A stretch of DNA of 64,000 nt, from assembly GCF_035046505.1 (NCBI RefSeq), contig NC_089821.1, positions 60,916,256-60,980,255 of the forward strand, given 5' to 3'. The position numbers were made by a program, and so were the translations under genes. This document shows positions 49,888 to 61,140 of the stretch, piece by piece (positions within the stretch are counted from its first letter, which is position 1; each line of letters starts with the position of its first letter). Below the pieces are notes generated by a model. It searched no databases. It saw only the letters and a program-made list of their open reading frames with translations, and was not told the DNA's origin. This DNA is from Tiliqua scincoides (taxonomy: Eukaryota; Chordata; Lepidosauria; Squamata; Scincidae).

Positions 49888-50449
49888 TCAGGCTGCAACC
49901 CTCTCCACACTATCCTGGGAGTAAGCCCCATTGGCTACAATGGGACTTCTGAGCAGACAAGTTGGTTGGAGCTCTCAGGCTGCAGTCCTCTCCACACTTT
50001 CCTGGGAGGAAGCCTCACTGACTACTTGTGAGTAGACCTGCATAGGAGGGGGCTGAGGCTGCAGCCCTCCACACCTTCCTGGGAGGAAGCCCCACTGACT
50101 ACAGCGGGGCTTACTTGTGAGTAGACCTGCACAGGAGGGGGCTGAGGCTACAGTCCTCCACACCTTCCTGGGAGCAGCCCAGGGACTACAGCGGGGCTTG
50201 CTTGCGAACAGACCTGCCGGGCGTGGGCTCCCACTCACCCATCCTTGCGCTTGGCCTTGAGCAGGCTCCAAGGCTGCAATCCCAGGCACCCTTTCCTGGG
50301 AGTAAGCCTCATCCACTGTAATGGGGCTTACAACTGAGTAGACACACATAGGAGCAGGCTCCAAGGCTGCCATCCTAGGCACCCTTTCCTGGGAGTAAGC
50401 TTCATCCGCTGTAATGGGGCTTACAACTGAGTAGACACACAGGATGTCT
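49888..50449 (+). repeat. Tandem array of hairpin repeat, about 6 units
   Basis: Six units of about 80-120 bp begin 'aggctgcagtcctctccaca' and contain 'cctgggagtaagcc...ggggcttac...gagtagac'. They start near 49888, 49977, 50057, 50146, 50268 and 50361. Same unit as 37246-37656, but GC-richer and with its own shared variants. Confidence 0.85.
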
Positions 50450-50824
50450 CCTCTGCTGTGGAGGAAAAGCCTCTCCTTGCATTGAGTGGGGACCTGCTCA
50501 GGGAAAGGCAGGCTGCAAGGGCTCGCAATGGCTGAGGAGGAGGAGGAGGGCGGCGTCGGCGTCCTGCTGGAGCGTTGGGAAAGGGAAAAACAGGGAGCTT
50601 AAGCCTGTAGAGCAGGCAAAATTGAAAAGGGAAACCAATGCGGGGCAGGTGGGGTGAAGGGAGAGGAGGGCAGTGAGCTCAGGGGTGGAGGAAAGCCGCC
50701 TGCCCTCCCAACACAGGTGCCTCCCGTCACCCCCCTTTGCCACTTTCACTGGAGGAGCCGCAGCAGACAGCGAAAGAGCCACATGCGGCTCCAGAGCCAC
50801 GGGCTGCCGACCTCTGGGTTAGAG

Positions 50825-51363
50825 CCTACTCTCTAGAAATAATGAAGAAATATTCTCTGTCACCCTGTGAAGTAAAGGGAGATTGGTAATTGCCAGGTAA
50901 CTTGCTTTTTGTGCATGTATGAAAGTGTATGGGGTAAATACTATAAACTTCCATGTACACAATAGGGGTGATGGACCTATTGTAATAAGTTGTAGCTTAT
51001 TCTCTACCTATACTGAACTTTGTCAGCTTTCTTGAACCATAAACTGTTTTAAAAATGTCGTTGACAATGCCAGCCTTGGTTTAGCATAAGAGCTGATCAG
51101 AAGGTGATTCAGTGAAAGCAGTTCTTTTACTGTCTGAAGTCCTATGATGAGGAGGAGCATTTTCTGAAACAGCCTGTTAAAGTTCACTCAATACGTCATG
51201 GAACTGTACATAAATGTTTGGAAGCAGTGTTGGTCTGCTGTGTACATAAATGAAATATGAAGACATTGTTTTAAAAAAGGCATTTGATGGAAACATTGCA
51301 GCATTTAGAATATTGCGCACTCATATTCTTATACTCGGAGAGGAAGGTGTTACTACTTGGTTC
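50825..51363. other. Probable intron, unassigned
   Basis: AT-rich sequence with no recognised exon or element. Confidence 0.4.
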
Positions 51364-51371
51364 TGTTAGAC

Positions 51372-52122
51372 CAGTGGTTCCCAATCTTTTTTGTACCGGG
51401 ACCCCCTTTTTAGGTGCAGCAACCTGTTTGGATCCCCCTAAGACCTAGGGCTGGAAGTGATGTCATTAAGCAAGACATCATTATGCTGGCAGGGCTGGAA
51501 ATAATATTAAGCAGGAAGTGAAGTCATTGTTTTTAATAAAGTATGCTTTTTGAAAGTTGAGAGAAATCCAGAACCCTTTTAGAATGTTGTGAATGCTTTA
51601 TTTGAGGGTTTCATTGATTTAGAATGTGTCTATGCCAATGGTTCCCAAATGTTTTCAACTGACCACTTTCTTGACCTACTGTGCCATTGGCCATGGCTCC
51701 CCATAGGGCTACAGCCCTGTACATGCAAGGATTCTGTGGCTCCCCTGGCTGGCTTCTGCAGCTCCCCACGGAGCCACAGCTCACAGTTTGGGAACCACTG
51801 GTCTATGCCATTGCTGATCAAGGTGGTAAAGCCAAATTTTAGTCTTCTGAGTAGTTATGTTCCTCTTTCCCATGTGCTCACTTAGGAATGCATGGGGAAG
51901 GTGCAGCCTGCCCGCTCAGAAAGAGACCTGGTTGAGACTTCACAACACAGACAAGAACAGCCACTAATGTTTAGTTTCTCACTGTGTTCTGTTCCACCTA
52001 ACCTCAACCATGTTCTTAAGCTTTGTCTTTCAAGTTGCTGGCAGATAAGTTATCAAAACAAACTTTGAAGATGGAAGTCCTCAACTTTTGAAGATGGCAT
52101 CGTTCCCAGTTGGGAACCAGTG
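51372..52122. mobile_element. hAT element, 751 bp, with nested hAT
   Basis: The left end CAGTGGTTCCCAATC and right end GTTGGGAACCAGTG are flanked by tgttagac/tattagac. A second hAT lies inside. Without that insert it would be about 580 bp. No coding sequence was recognised. Confidence 0.8.
51636..51800. mobile_element. hAT MITE, 165 bp, nested
   Basis: The ends CAATGGTTCCCAAATG and CAGTTTGGGAACCACTG sit within a perfect 8 bp duplication, gtctatgc. It is related to the fragment at 41097. Confidence 0.93.
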
Positions 52123-52557
52123 TATTAGACCCTGATATCTTGTTCAGTACGTTCTTGATGTAGGTTGCCAGAATTATAAGACCTCAGTTCAACTGAGTAG
52201 CTCAACTGGAAGAGCTGCTGCATTAGTTCCCCAGAAAAATGGATATGAGAAAAGTTACTGTGTGGGAGGATGGAAATGTTGGTGCGAATGCTCGAAGGTT
52301 GAAGTCTTTGCATTTAACAAAAGAACAGACAGTTTTATAACTTCAGATAATCCTTAAAATTAAAATTGTCCGGGTTTTGAGACTATGGTCCATTAAAATA
52401 CCTGATGTTTTGCCCATACCTGTAATGGGCATTCGTTCTTTTTTTGTGAATGGCCATCACAGATATGGGCTAAACATCAGGTAGTTGAGACTGTTGTCTC
52501 AAAGCCCAGACAATTTTAATTTTAAAGATAACCACACCAAACCCGAAAGCCTTAGAA

Positions 52558-53364
52558 CAGTGGTTCTCACACATTGAGCACTGGAATACACTTAAAAATG
52601 AGAATCTGTCAGGACCCATTGGAAGTGTTGTTATGACTGGAAGTGACATCATCAAACTGGAAAATTTTTTGCAATCCTAACCACACTTTCTCAGGAGTAA
52701 GTCCCATTGACTATCATTGTTAAAAGCATGTACAGGTCCAGCCTTGTTATACACGGATTTTTTATACATGGATTTGACTCGACACCAATGGCCACTGCAA
52801 ATGAGAAGGAATGTGCTGATCCCTGGAGAAGGGGAAAAATACACCCCTTTAAAAAAACTGAACAGTCTTTTAACAATAGCCTGGTTATTGAGAGAGAGAG
52901 AGAGGGCAGCTGGCTGACAATCCATCAATCCTTCTCTCTCCAGGTGACCCTTCCCTTCCCCCTGAGCATGTGAAAGAAAGGTGATCACTTTGCATTGGTG
53001 AAGGGAGGGACTGAGTGAAGCCGCTTGGAGGACGACTGATTGATGGATTGTCTTCTTAATGACTATTATCTTACATCACAAAGGTCAGCAAGGCTGTTTT
53101 TAAATCACCAAAGCAAGGGAACTTTGTTTTTTAAATGGATTTGCTTTAGTGCGTTTTTTGCCATTCTGTGAATAATGAGGCTCAACCTGTACAGAGTAAC
53201 ATGTTAAATGTACAGATCTGTAACATTTCCCCAGTGCAGTCACATGCCATGGTAGCATGAAGTCCAATTATATTAAAAATAAAGTATTGAAATTAATGGG
53301 AACCCACCTGAAATTGGCTTGCGACCCACCTAGTGGGTCCCAACCCACAGTTTGAGAAACACTG
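52558..53364. mobile_element. hAT element, 807 bp, with nested Tigger-like
   Basis: The ends CAGTGGTTCTCACACATT and CACAGTTTGAGAAACACTG are flanked by a perfect duplication, ccttagaa. Inside are a worn copy of the hairpin repeat (about 52670-52720) and a Tigger-like insertion. Confidence 0.92.
52733..53189. mobile_element. Tigger-like MITE, 457 bp, nested in hAT
   Basis: The left end CAGGTCCAGCCTTGTTATAC and right end GAATAATGAGGCTCAACCTG are imperfect inverted repeats flanked by TA. A short (GA)n lies at about 52890-52905. Confidence 0.7.
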
Positions 53365-53585
53365 CCTTAGAATGAACTTCAAATAAGTTTTTATTATTAT
53401 GTGAATGTTTTATATAATGAAAGGGAGCTTTTGGTAGCAATGAGATAGCTTGTTTAAGTACTTCATCTGCATTGAAAAGCAAAATTATTTAAAGTGTTGT
53501 GTACATAGCATCCATTAAATGCAAGAGAGCGTGTTGAGTTAGTAATCCATGTTAAGTGTTTTGGGCAGTTGAGTACCCTCTATGT

Positions 53586-53865
53586 CAGTGGTGTCAAACT
53601 CATTTCATACAGCACACCAGACAGAATTCATGGCAGCTGCTGAGGGCTGGAAGTGACATTAAACAAGAGGTAACATCATTAAGCAGATGAGAACAAACTG
53701 TGTATTTCTGGCCATCAAGTAAGCAGCTCGTTAGCAGCTAACATACTACTTACTTGAGAACAAAGTGTATATGTCTGGCAGTCATCTACCGAATGACATT
53801 ACTTCCTGCTTAATGATGTCATTTCTGATAATGAGTTGGAACTCTGATGGTTTTGATGCCACTAA
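53586..53865. mobile_element. hAT-like element, tentative
   Basis: The left end CAGTGGTGTCAAACTCATTT and a possible right end 'ggttttgatgccacta' have the hAT terminus pattern. The target duplication is not clean. The interior 'gcttaatgatgtcatttctg' resembles parts of 51372-52122. Confidence 0.5.
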
Positions 53866-54082
53866 GTGACCCTATGCAAGTCACTTGCCTCAGCTCCATA
53901 AGTGCAAGATGAAAATAATACTTGTCTTTACAACGAGTCTCATGTTAATATCAATGTAAAAGTTTGAAACACTTTGCACATTTGGTAAATGCTATACAGA
54001 TGTTCAGTAAGCATAAATGCAGACCCATTGCGGAACAGTGAACATTATAAAAGAAACCAAGAATGAGAGACATTCTGGGATA

Positions 54083-54495
54083 CAGTGGTGTGACTAGGGC
54101 ATTTGGCACCTGGGACCATGATGTTAGACATCACCCCCCAGAAGTTCCTAACCTGAAAGTAATTGTGGTGACGTGATGACATCACTGTCTATTCTGGGTT
54201 ATGGCTTGTTCAGAGTGATTGAGAGCCTCTCAGAGCCGTTGTTGGCTTTCTTTGCTGGAAAGAAAGCAGTCAGCTGCTCAGAGAGGCTCACAACCGCTCC
54301 AAGTGCCTGTGAGGGAGGGTGCAGGAGAAGGTACTGCGGTGACAAGGAGGCCTCCTCACAGCTGCAGTACCTTCTCCTGCGATAGCAGGCAGATTGTCTC
54401 TGTCTCCAGATTTGCTGTTGGGGGTGCAGGATGGCACCGCTTCAAGGCATGGTACCTAGGGTAGTGTACTCCCCTGTTCTCCCTTAGTTATACTG
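54083..54495. mobile_element. DNA transposon-like element, 413 bp
   Basis: The left end CAGTGGTGTGACTAGGG and right end CCCTTAGTTATACTG are partial inverted repeats. Two internal hairpins are present. The superfamily is not assigned because the target duplication is unclear. Confidence 0.5.
54321..54380. repeat. Perfect 17 bp inverted repeat
   Basis: GCAGGAGAAGGTACTGC (54321-54337) and GCAGTACCTTCTCCTGC (54364-54380) with a 26 nt spacer, inside the element above. Confidence 0.95.
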
Positions 54496-57129
54496 TGGCT
54501 GGTATATGAAGTGATTCTTAGCCTGTGAAATAGTTTGAAGCATCACCAGTATAGGAGATGAAATTATTCTTGCATGGTATATATTCTGTTTGCAAGGAGT
54601 TCAAAACCGTTTCTATCTTTACAGCCATATTGTAAATTTTGGCATATTTTTTTCTCTTGCATTTAGGAAGGGCTTCAACCAGAAACAGGAATTCAGGCTT
54701 TCTATGAATTTGTTACTGTACTAACTTTCCTTTACTGTGTGATTTTAATCTATATGAGGAGAAATTGTACTTCATACCAGATATTGATGCTTTGAAAGTT
54801 GTGCATTTCACTGCAATTGTGTTAGTCTGCCACAGTTACTTTACCTTTTTGAGAACCTGCTGTTTGTTATGCAAGAATAAGGAATTACAGAACAAACTAT
54901 TCTGATGGTTGGTTTTTGGGTGAACTGATGGAGAACACTCAGTTACGTTTGAGAGGCACAGAAGAATGTCTGCTACTTGTTTACATTCTACCAAGTTGTC
55001 ACTGTATAGTAGTAGACATTACTTAAAAGTGATTTTCTCATACGCTCCAATAAATTATAATGTTATAAACCTACATATAACATCTTATTTGTCATGGATT
55101 TGTTTTTTTGTAGTGAGAAATACTTCTGAAAGTTAAAAAGTACTAATTTCAGAAAAACCTACAAATGGGAGGGAAAAGCAGAAATATAGATTGAATCTGT
55201 GCTTGATCTTTTCTTATTTGGGATGTAGTGCACAGCTCATGAAATATGCTAGATTCCCAATTAGTAAAAAATGGTCAAATATGGTCCATTTTACACTGAC
55301 AGTGGGCATGTGACCGTAAGCTACTGTCATGTTCAGTATGCTCAGGTGGAAAGACAGTTGGCAAGAAACTATAGAAATTAGCACTTATTAATTAGCAGTC
55401 CTGGCTATTGTTGCCATCAGTGCTAGTTTCCATTTTACTCCAACTTACTGTGTTTTCCTACCGATTGACAGCTTTTAGTTCCATCCCCCGCCCGTACAAC
55501 TTTGCTATTTGGTTCTAGAACTCCTAATTTGAAATTTTAACATTAAAATCCATTTTCAGCATGGATCTTCCACCCCCACTTTCTGTGTATTGCCTTCCAG
55601 AGTTGATAACTTCTCAGTACTTGACATTGGGGATATTGCAAGTGCTGCTACAACCATCTAACATACTTGGATGGGAAGAGAGATCGACATCATTGGGCAC
55701 TTCTTGGTGTTTGCAAGATGTAAAACTGGGGACTTGCAAGATGGAGGGAAAAACCTGACATCAGATCTGACTTTCATATGCTGCCACCCCTCCCTCACAC
55801 ACTTGCATGGGGTGATTACACAGAGGATTTGTGAAAGGAGTAATCTTCTCAACCAGAAAAGTGTATTCATAGGCTATTTTTTTTTGACATATCACATTGA
55901 TTTGGTATAGCTTAGAGAAAAATCCTGCAGTGTGTAAAAAAAAAAATTAATTAAGATCACAAATTGAGAACCATATTAGTGGTAATTTTGTAACCTGACA
56001 TGGTAATTCTCAAATTGGGGTATGGTGAGTGGAGAGAGTTGAGTATTTTGGTCACAGAAGTTGATTCTGATAACACTGAAAGAAAGTTATTAAGCTATTG
56101 GGCAATGTTGTTTAGTTAATGTTTGCCAGGAGTGGATGAGACCTGTTTATTTGACAACGTCCCTTGATTTTTGGCAATTCTTTTGGACTAGGAAGAACAT
56201 TGTGCTATGATATTCTGTGTAAAATTGAGCCCTGTCTTCTTTACTCTCTAGTTATAACTAGGTTATAGTACACTCAGTATAACCCCAAAGAGTAAAAAAA
56301 AAAAGAAGTGATTATTCTAGATGAACTTTTAAAAACATTCTGATAATTAACCTATAGGTTTGAGAACTGGGATATAGTACTTATTGTTTTAATGGCGCAA
56401 CCATTTGTGGACAAATGACAAAATGATTAGGACTTGCACTAATGTAGGTATTATCAAAGTACAGTATTAGTTGAAAATAAGTGAATTGAATACTGTGGTT
56501 CAGTTCATGTGCAGCCACAAGTAATAGTTACTGCAGATTAACTGAAATTGCCTGCCTTTTCTAAGATTTTAGAAAATTATAGTAGTAGTATAGTATAGTA
56601 GAAAATCAATTCTTTTAGCATAGTTAACAAATGAATTTTCTGATTTTCCATAGACTGGAGTACTTCTACGTGCCAGCCCATGATTGGGTCACTGTGTCCA
56701 GTTTTGCGATGCATGTGTTTGGTTGAGTTCACAGCAAGATGGTTATCAGGTAGTGAGCAAGTTTACTTGGAAGTTTTGTGTTTTTATTCAAGGGATGTGA
56801 AGGCATGGAAACCATTTTGTCCTTTTGTGTAAACTGTTTGAAATAAGACAGAAGTTCAACACTGTTCAAATTCATCATGCGTTGATAAAAAAATTATAAG
56901 AAATAAGGTAAGATAATAATGCTATGATATGCTAACAATTTTTAATTCTTTGCGGGCTTTTTGTTTTCCTATAAAAGCTGACATTCTTGACCTTTTCTTA
57001 GTTGGCCGTTGATTCATGTACGCTGTTTGAAAGGTAACAGTCAGTACTGTAAAATGAAGCAAACTTGATTACAGGGAACTCTTGATTTAATGGACTAATG
57101 TGGGGGAAAGGGTGACTGTTAATGGTAAA
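54496..57129. other. Probable intron, AT-rich, unassigned
   Basis: No supported exon. A pyrimidine tract with an AG at 54666 is followed by a 42-codon open stretch, but no donor or homology supports it. No repeat family was recognised. Confidence 0.4.
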
Positions 57130-57565
57130 ACAGTCAAATCCTAATCCATGACAGTGCAGCAGGGCCAGCATGGCTATGCTGCATCTACAGCGCAAATTGA
57201 TTAGGCAGGAGGTCTCATCAAGATAAGGAGCCGTTTGTCCCCTTACCCCAGGTAAAGCCCCAGTCTGCTAAATGGAGCAAGTTGGATCTGTGCCTGCTAA
57301 ATAGCCGGCACAATTCCAAATTGCCTCGTGTTGGGTTTTCAGACCTGCTGAGGGGGATAGGATATGACATGCGTGGCTGTCATCGATCTTGCCCCCCCGA
57401 ACCCGATCCTCCCTTCTCCCACCCTCCCCTTGCCCATTACACCCCCTCCCTACCCCTCCCCTGTCCCTGTGCTGCTCAGAGCAGCTGTTGCCTGCTCTAG
57501 TGTGAGTTCCCTTTGGATCTAGCACCAGTGGGACAGTGCAGGCCTTCCTGCTGGTGCTCCAAACT
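57130..57565 (+). repeat. GC-rich dispersed repeat (family B)
   Basis: Shares 'ttggatctgtgcctgctaaa', the C-rich body and the 'agcaccagtgggacagtgca' end with 33225-33660. Confidence 0.5.
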
Positions 57566-57823
57566 GCAAGGTGTTACAGCATGCTTTACAGCATGTTTGT
57601 GACAGCCAAGGCTGGCATAGCAGTTGCTTAGGGAAGCTTAGGAATGTACCAAAAGTCAGTTAAATTTGAATGCATTTCTTACAGTGCTGATTTTCATGTG
57701 CAAAACTTTCATGTGATTAACTTTAATGAGGCAGACAACACCCATTATTTCCAAAGTCTGTTAAATTGAGAGTTCACTGTGATTTGAGTTCAATTATAGG
57801 GAGGGCCCATCTTTCTAAAGAAC

Positions 57824-58334
57824 CAGTATCTGTAGTTTCACTTATCCGCGGCTTCGATCCAACCCCCCCCAGTATGCGCACTTCTGTGCGACTCCCTCCA
57901 GAGGCTAGAGGAGCTCTGTTCCATTCGTCTTTGGAAGGACCTCTTTGCTCAGCAGAGTCTGCGGACATCCGTCCCTGGCCTCTGCCAAGCTCAGAGGCCC
58001 CATAGGAGGAGAGGGGAGCTCTGCCCCTCTCCCCTTGCCTACAGAGCTGGGTGGCCCCTGGGACATCGGGGTTTGGGTGTTCGTCTGTATCCTTGGTTTT
58101 AGCTATCCGCGGGGAGGGGGTTCAAGAACGAGACCCTCATGGATAAGAGGGCATGCCTGTTCAGCAGCTTGAGTTGCTTTGCCCCACTCCCCTTGCCTGC
58201 AGAGGTAGGTGGCCCCCAGGATACCGAGGATGGGTGTTCACCTGTATCCTTGGTTTCAGCTATCCGTGTGGAGGGGGTTCCAGAACGGGACCCTCATGGA
58301 AAAAAAGGGCATGCCTACCCAGCAACTTGAGTTG
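57824..58334 (+). mobile_element. Tigger-like element with 158 bp tandem duplication
   Basis: The left part CAGTATCTGTAGTTTCACTT then 'atccgcggcttc' resembles a Tigger terminus. The segment 58033-58190 is repeated with moderate divergence at 58191-58334 (shared 'gtatccttggtt', 'agctatccg' and 'agcttgagttg'). The right terminus was not found. Confidence 0.5.
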
Positions 58335-58629
58335 TAAGTCTCAGAACTTAAAGCCATCTTAAAAATCTTTCCAAGGAACTAGCATAGCATCACTATAATC
58401 TGTGTAGTCTCATAACTGGATTTGCAGAGCATCTCCGGCAACGTGTATAGCTTTAGTTGGGGAGTAAACATGCTAACATATCTGAAGGCTATGATAAAAG
58501 ATTGGTAAATATCTTCCCCAGATGGAACTTGGACACCAGCCTTGACATTGTATATATTCAGATAGATCAAGTAGCAGACCATTTGATAGCCCTGAAAAAG
58601 TTAAGAGGGGGAATCTCTGAAGTGTATTG

Positions 58630-58760
58630 ACATTTAATGATGAATATTTATATACCACTTTTCAATGAAAATTCACAGTGTGTTGTATAACAAAATATGT
58701 TTGGGGGGGGGAGTTGGAACATGGCACCCTGACTCAGAGGGGTTCACAATCGTTTAAAAA
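58630..58760 (-). repeat. L2-tailed 3' end, inverted and worn
   Basis: The reverse complement contains 'cgattgtgaacccctctgag' and 'ttgaaaagtggtatataaat', matching the block at 120-250. Confidence 0.6.
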
Positions 58761-58884
58761 AAATTAAACCAAAACCTGACATAAGCGAGACTAGCACTTT
58801 TGGAAAATGTGCCATGTTAGGATGAATCGGGTCAGTTGTTCTTCTACCAATTATTATTATTTCTTCTATCCAGCATTTCTCCCT

Positions 58885-59450
58885 GAAGAAAGCAGCTCTG
58901 GCTACAGTGATCCATGCCTTAGTCATGTCTTGCTCTGATTTCTGTAATGCATTGTCTTGGAGGTTGCCCTTGAAGACTGTTTGGAAGCTTCAACTGATGC
59001 ATAATGTCACAACCAGGGTGCTTATGGGAACTCATTGGTCAGTGTTCCAAGCTCAATTCAAGGTGCCAAATATTACCTCTAGAACACTAAATGGCTTGGG
59101 TCCAGGATATCTGAAGAAGTGTCTCCTCCATCAACTGTGTTTGGTCACAGATTCTGTGTTTGTCATTGAAGACTCTGCAATTGCCAGTTTTTTTTCTCCA
59201 GTTGCCATCAGAGTTCTATTGTAGAGGGACATTGGACAGGGCCTTTTCCTGATTGTGACAGTCTCTCCCAATTTGTTCCTATGCTGCTCATTTCAAGTAG
59301 GCAATAAACAAATTTGTCTTTCTGCTTAGTTTTAATTACTATTTCTCTGGTCAGGGGGGTGTTTAGATATTGTGGTCTTATTCTTGTAAGCCACTTTGGT
59401 GGTTCCTTAGATGACTGAAAAATGGCATAGAAATCATTTATATAAATAAT
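58885..59450 (+). mobile_element. L2 LINE fragment, degraded
   Basis: The frame from 58907 reads SCSDFCNALSWRLPLKTVWK, then SRTLNGLGPGYLKK, matching L2 ORF2 as in the 28.2 kb copy. It is followed by a 3'UTR with 'taagccactttggtgg' and an AT-rich tail. Several breaks are present. Confidence 0.75.
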
Positions 59451-59457
59451 AAGTAAG

Positions 59458-60290
59458 TCATCATGCATCAGAAAAAACACCTGCAGTTGAGATAAACCTA
59501 AGAACACGAACAACATGAACCCAAGAACATCAGGGAGCATAGCAGATAGTAAAAACTCAGATCAGTCAGAAAAGCCAAGTTTTCAACCTTGGAAACCCTT
59601 AACAAGGAGGAAGACATATGGTAGGAGGTGGGCAGTTCCACATTGTGGGAGGTATTCCCAAGAAGGCCCTCTTGTATGTCACTGCTAACTGAGCAGGTGA
59701 TAGACCTGCAAGAAATTTCCTTCCCAGATCTCAAATATATTCATATGGAGGAAGGTGATCCTTCAGGTATCTTGACCCTGCACAATTGAAGACTTTCAAG
59801 GCATTGATGGTCATCTGTAATCTCATCTGGGAAATGCAGTGGTAGTGTGATAAGCTGAAACAAAGGCAAGATGTGATCATCTTGTGCTGATCAACAGCCA
59901 GGTAGCTGCACTTTTGTACTGGTTGAAATTTCTGAACAGCCTTCAAGGATAGTCTGAAGTTCGTTGCAGTATTCCTTTCATAAAGTGGTGAAGGCGTGGG
60001 TTGTCATTGTCAGGATCAGTTGAGACAGAAATGGGCTGCTGTTGGTGCACTTGCAGAAGCTGAACAGAAGCACTTGGAGGTCCACAGCTGCCACCAGGAT
60101 ATCCAGGAATAGAATCCAGGAGTTCTCACAAATTGTGAACCTACTCTTAGCGAGGCATACAGCCCTATCCAGAACAGGCTGGCACACAAGCACAAACCTG
60201 TGAATCTTTTGGCCAGGTGATTGTCAATCTTGTCTTGATTTAACAGGTAGCATATTAAATGCACTTCTTGTTAGTGGGACCATAATCAAT
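59458..60290 (-). mobile_element. L2 LINE fragment, inverted partner
   Basis: Minus-strand pieces in order resemble LFLDILVAAVDLQVLL, THAFTT, QPVQKCSYLA, MTINALKVFNCAGSRYLKDH and a 'NTSHNVELP' block that matches the L2 'APRLWNSLP' region. Many breaks make it older than the 28.2 kb copy. Its 3' end faces the 3' end of the previous copy. Confidence 0.65.
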
Positions 60291-60346
60291 AAAAAAATTG
60301 TGGCCTTTATAGAACTCTCCTGGTAATCAGACCTTGGGTTTAGAGC

Positions 60347-60700
60347 AGTGATGGTAAACCTATGACACATTTGTCAAAGGTGACATGCCACAACCGTTTG
60401 GGTGACACGCCAGCATACTCCAACTGCTGGTCATTGGGCACTGCTGTCAATGTTGAGAGTTTAAGAATTGGCCCAGCCAGATGAACTCTCTGAACATGAG
60501 TGCTTGGCTAGTTCCCTGATGTTACCACCCACCACTTCATGAATTGAGCTCTTAAGGAATTGAGGGGTAATGTTTACTTTGTCGTGGAGCATGTTTCTTA
60601 CATATAGAATATCCCAGATTCAGTGTCTGAAATCTCCAGGGCTGGGAAAGACCCTATCTGAAATTCTGGGGAATTGTTGTGGTGACATCTTGTGGTGACA
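60347..60700. mobile_element. hAT-like left end
   Basis: CAGTGATGGTAAACCTATGA after gtttagag looks like a hAT terminus and target. No right end was found, so the extent is a guess. Confidence 0.35.
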
Positions 60701-60944
60701 GTGGTGACATCTTGTGGGCTGAGAATGTTATCAGCCTGCTATCCTCTGGGGTTGGTGAAGTATCAAGGGTAGAGTGTGCAGTACTGTGAAGTTGTGTGTG
60801 TTCTCCTGTCAAATAGTTTGAACCTTCTGGAGAAGTACTCTGATAGTATTGCAAAGTAGTGTGGAACTATAGAGTGTAGCCTAACCTTGCCATAATGAAG
60901 GTTCAGCAGTCCATAGTAAGTGCCTGCCTGCTCAAGAATTATTT

Positions 60945-61140
60945 GATTTTTCACATTTTTATACCACTCTTCCTCCAAGGAGCTCAGGGTGGTATACATG
61001 ATTCTTCTTTTGTCCTCATAACAAGCCTGTGAAGGAGGTGAGGCCAAGAGGTATTGATTGACCCAAGGCCATCCAAGAAGCTTCATGACTGAGCAGGGAT
61101 TTGAACATGGATCTTCCATACAGTCAGTATTGTCAGTCTG
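60945..61140 (-). repeat. tRNA-derived CORE-type SINE, second copy
   Basis: The minus strand matches the 43495 copy: 'catgttcaaatccctgctca' head, 'cttgggtcaatcaatacctc' middle, 'ggtataccaccctgagctcc' tail. The tRNA-like A box is partly lost. Confidence 0.7.

Larger units (their letters stand above)
48870..50816. mobile_element. Large hAT element, 1.95 kb, with nested repeats
   Basis: The left end CAGGGGTAGGCAACCTT and right end GGGCTGCCGACCTCTG are flanked by a perfect 8 bp duplication, ggttagag. Subterminal 'aaagagccat' and 'gaaagagccacatgcggctc' match each other inverted, a known hAT pattern. The interior carries an LTR-like piece and a tandem array. No transposase was recognised. Without inserts it would be a short non-autonomous copy. 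Confidence 0.88.

Noticed and set aside
54667-54796. Possible exon after a pyrimidine-rich AG, with an open 42-codon stretch containing a hydrophobic segment
   Set aside because: The length is within chance, there is no matching donor, no start and no recognisable homology.
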